DNA of 64,000 nt from Actinomyces procaprae (GCF_004798665.1 NZ_CP039292.1:2542001-2606000); one strand, 5' to 3'. Positions 8,813 through 17,413 are shown, counted from the stretch's first letter. Made by a program: numbers and translations. The notes: generated by a model from the sequence alone, not told the origin.

Positions 8813-9772
8813 TCAATCGCCGAAACAGTCTCCCCGGGCCTTCTCCCCGACGCCGCCCGCTCCCGCCCCGCGCACGTTGCTGACATCTCCTGCGGCGACG
8901 ACGACGCGCCGTGAGCCGCCGCCCGCGTCCACCCGCAGCACCAGACCCGGCTCGAGGTCGACGGCGGTGCCGGCGATGACGCCGTCGGGGCCGGTTACGC
9001 GCACGGCCTGCCCGAGCGTGGCGCAGGTGCCGCGCAACTCGGCCCCCAGAACTCCGTCGCCGCCGTCGGGGTCGCCGCCGGCCGCCTCCCAGGCGGAGAC
9101 CAGGTCGTCCAGGTGGCGCCCGCAGTCCTCCAGCAGCGGCGCAGCAGCAGCGGCCTCCGCCGAAGCTCCGAGCCCAGTCAGGGATGCGGCCCAGGGCACC
9201 GGAAGCCGACCGGGCGGCTGGGTGAGGTTGATGCCGATCCCGACTACCACGGCCGCGGCCCCGCCCCGGTCATCCGGAATGGCGCGGGCCTGCGCTCCGG
9301 AGTGGGCGCGCGGGGCGATCAGCTCGGTGAGAATGCCGGCCAGCTTGCGGCTGGCCCCCCAACCCGGCACCGCCGCGGGGCCCGGCGCGGAAGGCACCGG
9401 GTGGGCGATGACGTCATTGGGCCATTTGGTGGCGGCCCGCCACCCGGTGCCACACAGGCGCGGAGCGAGGGCGCGGGTCACGGCCAGGCCGGCCAGCAGT
9501 GGCAGCCAGGCCAGGCGGTCGGCCGGCACGAGGGGACGCAGCACGATGGAGGCGGTCAGCGCCCCGGAGGGCGGCGTGGTCCAGGTGTGTTCGGCGCGGC
9601 CGCGGCCTGCGGTCTGCGTCAGCGCGCGCAGGGCCGACATGTGGGGCCACGCGCCACAGGCTCCCGGATCGAGGAGACCGTCAGGTGCGCTCAGGGCACG
9701 CCGCAGGTCCGTGTTGGTGGAGCCGGTGCGCGCAACCACGACGAGTCGGCTGAACGGTGATCTGGCGCTCAT
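8813..9772 (-). CDS. birA: Biotin--[acetyl-CoA-carboxylase] ligase
   Basis: Attaches biotin to the carrier domain of biotin-dependent carboxylases through biotinyl-AMP. Visible: VARTGSTNTDLR near the N-terminus, the catalytic loop TAGRGRAEHTWTTP (GRGRxxxxW), TKWPNDVI, KLAGILTEL and VVVGIGINLTQPP. A small C-terminal SH3-like domain follows (TGPDGVIAGTAVDLEPGLVLRV). There is no N-terminal DNA-binding helix-turn-helix, so this is a monofunctional ligase and not a repressor. A Gly/Pro-rich insert around residues 125-150 and a 20-residue tail extend it to 319 residues. It is the first gene of a probable two-gene unit with the adenylate cyclase. Confidence 0.92.
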   Translation of the reverse strand: MSARSPFSRLVVVARTGSTNTDLRRALSAPDGLLDPGACGAWPHMSALRALTQTAGRGRAEHTWTTPPSGALTASIVLRPLVPADRLAWLPLLAGLAVTRALAPRLCGTGWRAATKWPNDVIAHPVPSAPGPAAVPGWGASRKLAGILTELIAPRAHSGAQARAIPDDRGGAAAVVVGIGINLTQPPGRLPVPWAASLTGLGASAEAAAAAPLLEDCGRHLDDLVSAWEAAGGDPDGGDGVLGAELRGTCATLGQAVRVTGPDGVIAGTAVDLEPGLVLRVDAGGGSRRVVVAAGDVSNVRGAGAGGVGEKARGDCFGD

Positions 9773-9888
9773 GCGGCCAGCCTATGCGACCGCCGAGAGC
9801 GGCCGCGGCCGCCTGCCGATGTCCGCCGCCCCGATCAGTGGGGTCCCGCCGGCCGTCGGCGTCGCCGCGGGGCATTAGGCTTGGGCAC

Positions 9889-10566
9889 GTGCTTGTTCTG
9901 GCGTCTCAGTCCACTGGTCGGCTGGCTACTTTGCGGGCCGCCGGCGTCGAGCCTCAGGTGCGGGTGTCCGAGGTCGATGAGCCCCGGGTACTGGCAGAAC
10001 TGGCCGCCTCCTGCCGCGCCGACGGCGCCCCGGCCCCGACACCGGCGCAGCAGGTGCAGGCACTGGCAAGGGCCAAGGCGCTTGACGTGGCCGCCGGCCT
10101 GGGCCCGACGGCGTGGCAGGAGGACCCGGACCTGGTCGTCGTGGGCTGCGACTCCATGCTGGAGATCGATGGCGCCGTGGTCGGCAAGCCGGGGACGGCG
10201 CAGCGGGCGCGGGAGCGCTGGCTGGCGATGCGCGGGCGCACCGGCACCCTGCACACCGGCCATTGCCTGGTGCACGTGGGTGATACCGCCACCGCCGAGG
10301 GCGTGTCATCCACCATTGTTCACTTCGGGTGCCCCAGCGACGCCGAGATCGACGCCTATGTGGCATCCGGTGAGCCCCTGTGGTGTGCGGGAGCCTTCAC
10401 CATCGACGGCCTCGGTGGGGCCTTCGTAGAGGGCGTCGACGGCGATCCCCACGGCGTGGTGGGGATCTCCCTGCCCCTGCTGCGCCGCCTACTGGCTCGC
10501 CTGGGAGTGACCTGGACGGATCTGTGGCACTCCCCCGGGACCGAGGCCGACTGCACGGCGCAGTAG
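9889..10566 (+). CDS. maf: Maf-like nucleoside triphosphate pyrophosphatase
   Basis: House-cleaning nucleotide pyrophosphatase that hydrolyses non-canonical or modified NTPs. The 225-residue product starts VLVLASQSTGRLATLRAAGV, the Maf signature (SxSxxR..LL..G), with VSEVDEP, VVGCDSMLEIDG (catalytic acidic residue), KPGTAQRARERWLAMRGRTGTLHTG and AGAFTIDGLGGAFVEGVDGDPHGVVGISLPLL. GTG 9889 places the signature at the N-terminus as usual; upstream codons in the frame are antisense to the birA promoter region. The 3' end runs 78 bases into the convergent MaoC gene. Confidence 0.92.
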   Translation: MLVLASQSTGRLATLRAAGVEPQVRVSEVDEPRVLAELAASCRADGAPAPTPAQQVQALARAKALDVAAGLGPTAWQEDPDLVVVGCDSMLEIDGAVVGKPGTAQRARERWLAMRGRTGTLHTGHCLVHVGDTATAEGVSSTIVHFGCPSDAEIDAYVASGEPLWCAGAFTIDGLGGAFVEGVDGDPHGVVGISLPLLRRLLARLGVTWTDLWHSPGTEADCTAQ

Positions 10567-11379
10567 CACGACGCGCCCGTCGGCGGTCAGGGTGCCGTCC
10601 GCGTGGATGGTCACCGTCGCCGCCCGGCCCGGCCGTAGCGGCACAGCCCCGCTGAAGCGCAGGTCCACGGCTCCGGCCGCCGGCACGCACGCGAGGCTGA
10701 GAGCCCCGAGCAGCAGCCCGTGGGCGACGACGTCGTCCTCCCCCACCGGCATTCCGTGCCGACGTGCCCGGCCGGGGCTGAGGTGGATGGGATTGTGGTC
10801 CCCGGTCGCCTCGGCCCAGGCACGCAGGTCGGCGGCGGTCAGGGCGAGCCGCTGCGCCGGAGTCGACGCCGTCTCCCGGATGCCTGCGCCGGGGACGCGC
10901 ACCGACGCCGTCGCGCGGCGGGCCAGGTCATGGATGACCCGGGCGCCGTCCGGCCAGGCGGGGCCGGCGTCGGTGACGGTGGTGGCGCTGCGGATGAGCT
11001 CCCAGCCGCCGCGGGAGCTGCGGCGCAGGGCCTCACCGGCGCCGTGCCGGCCGCCCGCGGCGGCGACTCCCGCCGGGAGGACTAGACAGCGGCGGTGTAT
11101 GAGCCCCTCCAGGCCGACGGCTCCGGACCCTGCGGCGAGCTCCTGGGCGAGCCGGTCCGCCAATCCGCGCAGCGCCGAAACGGCGGGGAGGAGCGCCTGC
11201 GCGGCCCCGGGGGCATCCATATGCCATGCGCCCGGGGCGCGGGTGAGCACGACGGCGAGCACCGCGGCCATGTCCTCGGCCACGGCCGCGGTCGCCGCAC
11301 TGCCCGCAGGCGCCGGAATACAGCGAGGCCCCGGCGATCGGTGATCGTCGGGGCCCTTGTGCGTGCCGCGCACCGCCAT
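10489..11379 (-). CDS. MaoC-like hot-dog hydratase/dehydratase
   Basis: Protein of 296 residues with a C-terminal MaoC hot-dog domain: LTAADLRAWAEATGDHNPIHLSP (hydratase motif Asp and His) and DDVVAHGLLLGALSLA. The N-terminal half looks like a degenerate second hot-dog domain. Family members hydrate enoyl thioesters or dehydrate hydroxyacyl-ACP. It follows rpmG by two bases (TGA-CA-ATG), which decides the start at 11379. In mycobacteria the same tRNA-Thr, tRNA-Met, rpmG block is followed by the hadABC dehydratases, so the gene may be a relative of that locus, here reduced to one fused gene. A role in fatty-acid metabolism is inferred. The last 78 bases overlap maf in convergent orientation. 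Confidence 0.75.
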   Translation of the reverse strand: MAVRGTHKGPDDHRSPGPRCIPAPAGSAATAAVAEDMAAVLAVVLTRAPGAWHMDAPGAAQALLPAVSALRGLADRLAQELAAGSGAVGLEGLIHRRCLVLPAGVAAAGGRHGAGEALRRSSRGGWELIRSATTVTDAGPAWPDGARVIHDLARRATASVRVPGAGIRETASTPAQRLALTAADLRAWAEATGDHNPIHLSPGRARRHGMPVGEDDVVAHGLLLGALSLACVPAAGAVDLRFSGAVPLRPGRAATVTIHADGTLTADGRVVLLRRAVGLGPGGVPQIRPGHSQASQ

Positions 11380-11381
11380 TG

Positions 11382-11549
11382 TCAGCGGGTCTCGCGGTGC
11401 TCCGTGTGCTTGCGGCAACGGCGGCAGTACTTCGACAGAGCCAGCCGGTCCGGCGTGTTCCGGCGGTTCTTCTTGGTGATGTAGTTGCGCTCCTTGCACT
11501 CCGAGCATGCCAGAGTGATCTTGGGGCGAACGTCGCTGGACTTGGCCAC
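11382..11549 (-). CDS. rpmG: 50S ribosomal protein L33, zinc-binding form
   Basis: Fifty-five residue ribosomal large-subunit protein beginning [30 protein letters not shown]. Two CxxC pairs (Cys15/Cys18 and Cys42/Cys45) make it the zinc-containing C+ paralogue. The GTG start at 11549 is preceded by a strong GAGAGGAGAG ribosome site. It was too short to stand out as an open frame but matches L33 throughout. It lies downstream of three tRNA genes and two bases upstream of the MaoC gene. Confidence 0.95.
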   Translation of the reverse strand: MAKSSDVRPKITLACSECKERNYITKKNRRNTPDRLALSKYCRRCRKHTEHRETR

Positions 11550-11607
11550 GCCACTCTCCTCTCACTGATCCTCGAGCAGCCCGTTGGGTGCCATGCTCGA
11601 ACTTGCG

Positions 11608-11681
11608 TAGCGGGGGAGGGACTCGAACCCTCGACCTCACGATTATGAGTCGTGCGCTCTAACCAGCTGAGCTACCTCGCC
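11608..11681 (-). tRNA. tRNA-Met (CAU anticodon)
   Basis: Cloverleaf of 74 nt: D arm GCTCAGCTGGTTAGAGC, anticodon stem ACGAC with loop TCATAAT and anticodon CAT, T arm GAGGG-TTCGAGT-CCCTC, discriminator A. No CCA is encoded. The body matches actinobacterial elongator tRNA-Met. The acceptor stem has a G1-U72 wobble and an A5-C68 mismatch. A tRNA-Ile2 read through lysidine cannot be wholly excluded from the anticodon alone. Confidence 0.93.
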
Positions 11682-11721
11682 AGATGACACGGCAGGGGCC
11701 CGTAGGCCCCCGCAGCATCAG

Positions 11722-11794
11722 AGCCCCGAAAGGGAATCGAACCCTTGACCTTCTCCTTACCATGGAGACGCTCTGCCGACTGAGCTATCGGGGC
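11722..11794 (-). tRNA. tRNA-Thr (GGU anticodon)
   Basis: Cloverleaf of 73 nt with acceptor GCCCCGA/TCGGGGC, D arm GCTCAGTCGGCAGAGC, anticodon stem TCTCC/GGAGA around loop ATGGTAA (anticodon GGT) and T arm AAGGG-TTCGATT-CCCTT. CCA is not encoded. It is transcribed just upstream of tRNA-Met. Confidence 0.95.
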
Positions 11795-11915
11795 AACGAG
11801 CGGAACCTTAGGCAGATCGGATTCGCCGATGCAAATCCGCTCACCGTGGCCTCGCTCACCGCGGCCCCGCCCCTGCGGGCGGGCTCTGGATGCGGGCACG
11901 AGTGCGCCGCAACCA

Positions 11916-12000
11916 TGGTGGCGGGTGAGGGATTCGAACCCCCGTAGCATACTGCGGCTGATTTACAGTCAGCTCCCATTGGCCGCTCGGGCAACCCGCC
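11916..12000 (-). tRNA. tRNA-Tyr (GUA anticodon)
   Basis: Class II tRNA with a long variable arm: acceptor GGCGGGT/ACCCGCC, anticodon stem CTGA/TCAG around the GTA anticodon, T arm GGGGG-TTCGAAT-CCCTC. Discriminator A and an encoded CCA occupy 11919-11916. It heads a Tyr-Thr-Met-rpmG series on the minus strand. Confidence 0.94.
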
Positions 12001-12143
12001 GTGCTCCTAGCTCATCGTAGGCCGCTGCCGCGCCCCACGTATTCGCTCGGTGCCGTGGAAGGATAGCAAGCCGACGGCGGCGCGCGCCAATCGCCGCCGT
12101 AGGACCCTGCTCACAGCGACGAGGGCGTCGCCTGCAGCGCCGC

Positions 12144-13007
12144 TCAGTAGCCGGCCATCTGCTCCAGGCGGGCGATGCGCTGCGCCATCGGCGGGTGCGT
12201 GGAGAACAGGTTCTTCACCCCGCCGAAGGGGTTGGCGATCATCATGGCGCTGACCGGCTCCAGGCGCGGATCCTGCGGCATGGGCGCGGCGGCCACGCCC
12301 GTCTCCAGCTTGCTCAGCGCGGAGGCCAGGGCCAGCGGATCGTTGGTCAGCACCGCGCCGTCATGATCGGCGTCGTACTCGCGGGTGCGGGAGACGGCGA
12401 ACTGGGTCAGGCCGGCCGCCAGCGGAGCCAGCAGCGCCAGCAGCAGGAGGACGAGCGCGTTGCCGTCACGGCGGTCGCGGCCCCCGCCGAACCACATGAT
12501 GCCGGTGGCGATCGAGGAGATGACCCCGGCGATGCCTGCCGCGATGGAGCCTGTGAGGATGTCCCGGTTGTACACGTGGGACAGCTCGTGGCCGAGTACG
12601 CCGCGCAGCTCCCGTTGATTGAGCAGCTGCAGGATCCCCTGAGTGCAGCACACGGCGGCGTGCTGGGGGTTGCGGCCGGTGGCGAAGGCGTTCGGGCTCA
12701 TGGTGGGCGCCACGTACAGGCGGGGCATGGGCTGCCCCGCGGCCGTGGACAGCTCGCGCACGACGGCGTACATGACCGGCTGCTGCGCCTCGCTGACCTC
12801 TATGGCCCCCATGGAGCGCACCGCAAGCTTGTCGGAGTTCCAGTAGGAGTATGCCGTCTGCACCACCCCGATCGCGGGCATGAGCAGCAGCCACAGCCCC
12901 GAGCCGGTTCCGCGCGCCAGCAGCCAGCCGAGCAGGAGCAGCAGCCCCCACAGTCCTCCCATGAGGACCGCCGTCTTGAGGCCGTTGTGGTGGTTCTTGC
13001 CTGTCAT
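12144..13007 (-). CDS. htpX: Membrane zinc metalloprotease HtpX
   Basis: Membrane-bound M48 protease for quality control of membrane proteins. The 287 residues contain two N-terminal spans (about 12-30 and 36-54), the zinc-binding HELSH at residues 140-144 (GVLGHELSHVYNRD), two further spans (150-170 and 185-205) and the downstream glutamate in SRTREYDADHDGA, the third zinc ligand. The end, LFSTHPPMAQRIARLEQM, is the standard HtpX C-terminus. It stands alone between ald and the tRNA genes, all on the minus strand. The assignment is firm. Confidence 0.94.
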   Translation of the reverse strand: MTGKNHHNGLKTAVLMGGLWGLLLLLGWLLARGTGSGLWLLLMPAIGVVQTAYSYWNSDKLAVRSMGAIEVSEAQQPVMYAVVRELSTAAGQPMPRLYVAPTMSPNAFATGRNPQHAAVCCTQGILQLLNQRELRGVLGHELSHVYNRDILTGSIAAGIAGVISSIATGIMWFGGGRDRRDGNALVLLLLALLAPLAAGLTQFAVSRTREYDADHDGAVLTNDPLALASALSKLETGVAAAPMPQDPRLEPVSAMMIANPFGGVKNLFSTHPPMAQRIARLEQMAGY

Positions 13008-13062
13008 GGGAGCGAGTGTATGAACACTCGCTGTGACGGGGCTGAGAGCGCGGCGCAGGGAC

Positions 13063-14178
13063 TCAGGCGAGCAGCTCGGCTACGTCGGCGACGTCAAGGT
13101 CCAGCGCCTGGCCGACCCCGGCCGTGTACAGGGCCCCGCCGTGGGTGGCCAGGCCGCGGGCGAGTTCCGTCCGTCGTCGGCAGGCCTCACGCCAGCCGTG
13201 GTCCGCCAGCGCGACGGCGTAGGGCAGGGTCGCGTTCGTCAGCGCATAGGTGGAGGTGTAGGACACCGCCCCCGGCATATTGCCCACGGCGTAGAAGACC
13301 TTGCCGTCCACCTCATAGGTGGGCTCGGAATGGGTGGTGACGTGGGAGTCCTCGAAGCAGCCCCCCTGGTCGATGGCGATGTCCACCAGCACGGATCCGG
13401 GACGCATGGCCCTGACCATCTCGCGGGTCACCAGCCTCGGGGTGCGGGCACCGGGAACAAGCACGGCGCCGATCACGAGGTCGGCGCCGGCGACGGCGTC
13501 CGCCACGTCCAGCGGGGTGGAGAAGCGGGTGCGGACCGCTCCGCCCGTGAGCTCGTCGATCTGGCGCATGCGGACCGGGTTGATGTCCATGACGGTCACG
13601 TCCGCACCCATGCCCGCGGCCACGCGCGCCGCGGCCAGGCCCGCCGTGCCCCCACCGAGGACGACGACGCTGCCGCGGCGCACGCCGGCGGCACCACCCA
13701 GCAGCACGCCGGAGCCGCCGTTCGGTGCGAGCAGCGCGTCGGCACCCACCTGCGCCCCGAGGCGCCCGGCGATCTCGGACATGGGGGCGAGCAGCGGCAG
13801 GCCGCCGTCGTCGGTGGCGACCGTCTCATAGGCGACCGCCGTGACGCGCCGCTCCAGCAGGGCCTCCGTCAGCGCCCGGTCTGCCGCCAGGTGCAGGTAG
13901 GTGAACAGCAGCAGGTCCTCGCGCAGGTAGTCGAACTCGGCGGGGATCGGCTCCTTGACCTTGAGGATCATCTCCGCGTCGCCCCACACGGAGGCGGCTT
14001 CAACCGCGATGGTCGCGCCGGCATCGAGGTACTGCTCGTCGGTTATGCCGGCACCCAGGCCGGCCCCGGCCTGCACGGTCACCTCGTGTCCGCGGCCCAC
14101 GAGTGTGTCCACACCGGCCGGCGTGAGCGCGACCCGGTACTCGTTGTCCTTTACCTCGGTGGGGACGCCAATGCGCAT
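13063..14178 (-). CDS. ald: Alanine dehydrogenase
   Basis: NAD-dependent reversible oxidative deamination of L-alanine to pyruvate and ammonia. MRIGVPTEVKDNEYRVALTP is the family start. The substrate and catalytic residues known from the Mycobacterium enzyme are conserved at the same numbers: Arg15, Lys75 (KVKEPIP) and His96 (TYLHLA), with the Asp in DIAIDQGGCFE. The NAD fold has VVVLGGGTAGLAAARVAAGMGADVTVMD. The length of 371 is normal. It lies 58 bases downstream of fprA on the same strand. Confidence 0.96.
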   Translation of the reverse strand: MRIGVPTEVKDNEYRVALTPAGVDTLVGRGHEVTVQAGAGLGAGITDEQYLDAGATIAVEAASVWGDAEMILKVKEPIPAEFDYLREDLLLFTYLHLAADRALTEALLERRVTAVAYETVATDDGGLPLLAPMSEIAGRLGAQVGADALLAPNGGSGVLLGGAAGVRRGSVVVLGGGTAGLAAARVAAGMGADVTVMDINPVRMRQIDELTGGAVRTRFSTPLDVADAVAGADLVIGAVLVPGARTPRLVTREMVRAMRPGSVLVDIAIDQGGCFEDSHVTTHSEPTYEVDGKVFYAVGNMPGAVSYTSTYALTNATLPYAVALADHGWREACRRRTELARGLATHGGALYTAGVGQALDLDVADVAELLA

Positions 14179-14236
14179 GGGGCTGCCTTTCGACGGTTGA
14201 GCTGTGGGCGCCCCAGCCTACCGCCCCACCCGGCGA

Positions 14237-15724
14237 TCAGTCCTGCAACCGGTGCGCGACCCGCTCGGGCACCCGCTCGGGATCCGGCTCGCCGACCAGG
14301 TCAGCGGGCGCCTCCGTGCGGCGGGAGATGGCGGTCATGGCGTCGCGGGCGACCACCTTGACGCGTTCGCGGGGCTTGGACTTCCCCCCGGTGACGGTCA
14401 CCTCACCGAACTCGTCCCCCAGGCGGCGCTCATATGCGTCCAGCAGCTCCCAGCCCTCCCAGGTGGTGTAGGGCACCTCGCGGGATTCGAGCAGGGCGAG
14501 CAGGGCGTCGTGGCCGATCTGTGCATCGTCGTCGGTGTTGGCGTGCAGCAGCCCGGCCTGGGCGTCGGCGACCAGGTTGGTGATCGTCTCCTGGGCGTCG
14601 GACTTGGTGGATCCGATCAGGCCGACGGGACCCCGCCGGATCCAGCCCGTGGCGTAGATGCCGGTCAGCGGCTCGCCGTCGTCCCCGAGCACCCTGCCGC
14701 CGGCGTTGGGGATCACGTGCCGGTCGGCGTCGAAGGGGAGTCCCTCGATCGGGCTGCCCGCGTAGCCGACCGCCCGGTAGACGGCCTGGACCGGCCACTC
14801 CTTGAACTCCCCCGTGCCGGATACGGTGCCGTCGCCGTTCAGCCGGGTACGCTCGGTGCGCAGGGCGCGCACGTGCCCGGCGTCGTCGGTCAGGATCGCG
14901 GACGGCGCCTGGAACAGGTGAATGTGGATGGTGCGCGAGGCAGTCAGGTCCTCGGGCTCCTGCATCGCGTAGCCCTCCAGGGCCTTGACCACCTGCCGCT
15001 GCTGGTTGGATGCGGCCAGGGCCTGGCGAGAGCCCTCGTCGTACTCGAAGTCCTCCTCGTCGACGGTGACGTCGACGTCGGGCTGCTTGCCCAGTTCCCG
15101 CAGCTCCAGCGGGGTGAACTTCACCTGGGCGGGGCCGCGGCGCCCGAAGACGTGTACGTCAGTGACCGGGGACTGCGCCAGGATCTGGGCCACATTAGCC
15201 GGGATCTCCGTGGTCATCAGGTCCTCCACGTGCTTGGCCAGGACGCGGGAGATGTCCAGGGCGACGTTGCCGACGCCGATCACGGCGACCTCCTTGGCCT
15301 CCAGCGGCCAGGTGCGCGGATGGTCGGGGTGACCGTCGTACCAGGAGACGAAGTCGGCGCCGCCGTATGACTCGGGCGCGTCAATCCCGGGGATGTCCAG
15401 GGGGGCGTCGGTGTCGGCGCCGGTGGAGAAGATCAGCGCGTCATAGTGCTCGTGCAGCTCGGCGACGCTGATGTCGCGGCCGACCTCCACGTTGCCGATC
15501 AGGCGGATGTCACCGCGCTGGAGGATCTTGTAAAGGGCCACGATGATCTGCTTGATGCGCGGGTGGTCCGGGGCGACGCCGTAGCGCACCAGCCCGTATG
15601 GGGCGGGAAGGCGCTCGAACAGGTCGATGCTCACGTCCAGGCCCGACTTCGACAGGATGTCCGAGGCGTAGATGCCGGCGGGACCTGCTCCGATGACGGC
15701 GACATTGAGGGGGCGTGCGTTCAC
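14237..15724 (-). CDS. fprA: FprA-type ferredoxin/adrenodoxin-NADP reductase
   Basis: FAD flavoenzyme that passes electrons between NADPH and ferredoxins. From the chosen GTG it begins VNARPLNVAVIGAGPAGIYASDIL (FAD GxGPAG), then the family hallmark LFERLPAPYGLVRYGVAPDHPRIK, the NADP site VAVIGVGNVALDISRVL, VFGRRGPAQVKFTPLELREL and YATGWIRRGPVGLIGSTKSDAQET. GTG 15724 follows a GAAGAG site and puts the FAD motif near the N-terminus; a frame-internal start 15 codons earlier is less likely. The product has 495 residues, slightly longer than mycobacterial FprA (about 456) owing to insertions near 225-255. The partner ferredoxin is not in this window. Confidence 0.92.
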   Translation of the reverse strand: MNARPLNVAVIGAGPAGIYASDILSKSGLDVSIDLFERLPAPYGLVRYGVAPDHPRIKQIIVALYKILQRGDIRLIGNVEVGRDISVAELHEHYDALIFSTGADTDAPLDIPGIDAPESYGGADFVSWYDGHPDHPRTWPLEAKEVAVIGVGNVALDISRVLAKHVEDLMTTEIPANVAQILAQSPVTDVHVFGRRGPAQVKFTPLELRELGKQPDVDVTVDEEDFEYDEGSRQALAASNQQRQVVKALEGYAMQEPEDLTASRTIHIHLFQAPSAILTDDAGHVRALRTERTRLNGDGTVSGTGEFKEWPVQAVYRAVGYAGSPIEGLPFDADRHVIPNAGGRVLGDDGEPLTGIYATGWIRRGPVGLIGSTKSDAQETITNLVADAQAGLLHANTDDDAQIGHDALLALLESREVPYTTWEGWELLDAYERRLGDEFGEVTVTGGKSKPRERVKVVARDAMTAISRRTEAPADLVGEPDPERVPERVAHRLQD

Positions 15725-16002
15725 TGCTCTTCGTTCCTGGTGACTACAAGTGGGATTTCTGGCGACCACGCGTGGGTGGCCCCGGCGCGCACCGGGCGGT
15801 GCGCCGCTTAGGTCGGCCCAAGTGTATGCGGGTGTTCGCCGACCGCGGTGTGGCGTGCATCCCGCTCACCCAACCATCCTCTCCCCGCTCCGCTCCCCTC
15901 GCCGAGGGCGGCACGGGTAACGCGACGAGATCGGCGGGCGCGTCGCGCCGCAGTCGGCGCCGGGCGATTCCACGGCGGGTCCACAACAACACCACGCGAT
16001 AT

Positions 16003-16019
16003 AGAATTGATATAATTCT
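16003..16019 (+). promoter_or_regulatory. AT-rich palindrome over a -10 element upstream of the lipoprotein gene
   Basis: AGAATT-GATAT-AATTCT is a perfect 6-bp inverted repeat with a 5-bp centre. A consensus TATAAT (16011-16016) lies across its right arm, followed by a GAGGAG ribosome site (16032-16037) and the ATG at 16042. No convincing -35 is seen. The 317-bp divergent gap between fprA and this gene is otherwise GC-rich and featureless. A repressor site blocking the -10 is a reasonable inference. Confidence 0.5.
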
Positions 16020-16041
16020 TGCGTTTGGAATGAGGAGCTTC

Positions 16042-17397
16042 ATGAATCGCCGTCATCTTCTCCGCGGCATGCTGGCAGCCGCCGCGCTCCCCCTGGCTAG
16101 TGCCTGCCGCCCGCGGACGCCGTCGAGCGACCCCACCGCTCGGACATCCCCAGCCGGAGCAAGCGCAGCGCCCTCCGCAACGTCCGCCCCGCGTACGCCG
16201 AGCGCCTTCGCCGACGCCGGAAGTCTGCCGGGGTCAGACTTCCGGCCCGAGTCATTCACCTGGCTCCGTGGCCGCTACCTCGTGGGCAGCAGCGGCAACA
16301 CCTGGTGGTACGGGGATCCATCCGCCATGAACTACTGGTACTTCACAGCCGACGGCACCGACGCCGACTCCATGAAACTGGTAGCCATGGGCTCCGCCGA
16401 AGAGCTTCAGAACCTCGCCCCGCAGGTCGGACCGGCCCAGATCCTCACCGACGAGATCATGGTTGTTGACGCCGCGGCCCGCTTCGGCTATGCCGTCGTC
16501 ACGGCGGTCCGCACCGGGACGGCTCAGGACTCCGCCTGGCAGGCGCATCTGCTCAAGGTGGATCTGGAGGCTGCGGCTGTCGTGGCAGTGCTGCCGCTCG
16601 ACGTCGACGCCGCGGTCGACACCACCATCGGCAACTGGGCTATGGCACTGGACGCCGACGGCACCAGGCTGGGCATCGGTACCGGGAGAATCCGTGGCGA
16701 CACCCGCGTGTGGGCCATCAACACCGAGACGCTGGAGGTTGCCCGCAAGGATCCGCATCAAGTCGGTTATGACGCCTTCCACCAAGTCAGCGGTGACGCG
16801 CTGCTGACAGGCACGGCAAGCTCCCCCTACTCCGAGGGCGCATACCCGCCCTACATCGTCTACTCGCTCGAGTCCGGCAACCTGATCACCCAGGAGAACA
16901 ACCTGGACACCTACTTGTTGGGCTCCTGGCTGTACTGGTTGGAGACCGCCTACGACGCATGGCGTGTTATGGACCTGACGACCGGCGAAGAGGTGTCCAT
17001 AATCGACCCGCTTCCCGTCGGCTCACCGGACACTCGACCAGTCCTCTGGGAGACGGGCGGGTACTCGGTGATGCGCACCGAGTCCGCGCTGGATGTGCGC
17101 CCGCTCGGCTCTCCGACCAGCAGCCTGTCCCTGTCCACCGACGCCGGGGATACCATCCCCGCGGCGCTCGCCGTCCACCGCGATGTGGCTTATGCGGCCC
17201 ATCCCTCCGCCGCGCATGAGCTGCACCTGATCGATCTCGCCACTGGCGAGGAGCTGGCCACTGCCAGGCTTGGAACCGAGGAGGACGGAATCGATCGTGA
17301 GCCGCAGGCGCTGACGGTGTCGGAAGTCGGCGCCGGCTACTTCTACAGCCGGGGCGGGGCCTGCACCTTCTATGCGGCCACCGACTGGCTCAGCTGA
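16042..17397 (+). CDS. Putative lipoprotein, beta-propeller-like
   Basis: I do not recognise a named family. The 451 residues start MNRRHLLRGMLAAAALPLASAC, a lipoprotein signal with Cys22 as the predicted lipidated residue, or a short Arg-rich signal. A Ser/Thr/Pro/Ala-rich linker (23-60) follows. The rest has repeated blade-like segments (YLVGSSGNTWWYGD, LDADGTRLGIGTGRIRGDTRVWAINTETL, HELHLIDLATGEELATARLG), suggesting an extracytoplasmic PQQ/WD40-like propeller. GAGGAG sits five bases before the ATG. The promoter is AT-rich and unlike its neighbours, and repeat-dense DNA follows the gene, so it may belong to accessory DNA. A substrate-binding or structural surface role is a guess. Confidence 0.7.
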   Translation: MNRRHLLRGMLAAAALPLASACRPRTPSSDPTARTSPAGASAAPSATSAPRTPSAFADAGSLPGSDFRPESFTWLRGRYLVGSSGNTWWYGDPSAMNYWYFTADGTDADSMKLVAMGSAEELQNLAPQVGPAQILTDEIMVVDAAARFGYAVVTAVRTGTAQDSAWQAHLLKVDLEAAAVVAVLPLDVDAAVDTTIGNWAMALDADGTRLGIGTGRIRGDTRVWAINTETLEVARKDPHQVGYDAFHQVSGDALLTGTASSPYSEGAYPPYIVYSLESGNLITQENNLDTYLLGSWLYWLETAYDAWRVMDLTTGEEVSIIDPLPVGSPDTRPVLWETGGYSVMRTESALDVRPLGSPTSSLSLSTDAGDTIPAALAVHRDVAYAAHPSAAHELHLIDLATGEELATARLGTEEDGIDREPQALTVSEVGAGYFYSRGGACTFYAATDWLS

Positions 17398-17413
17398 CCG
17401 GTATTGGCGCCTC

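Noticed and set aside
11382..11640. Extending the MaoC protein to 383 residues from 11640
   Set aside because: The extra N-terminus is read out of frame through rpmG and tRNA-Met; the ATG at 11379 right after the rpmG stop is the sensible start.
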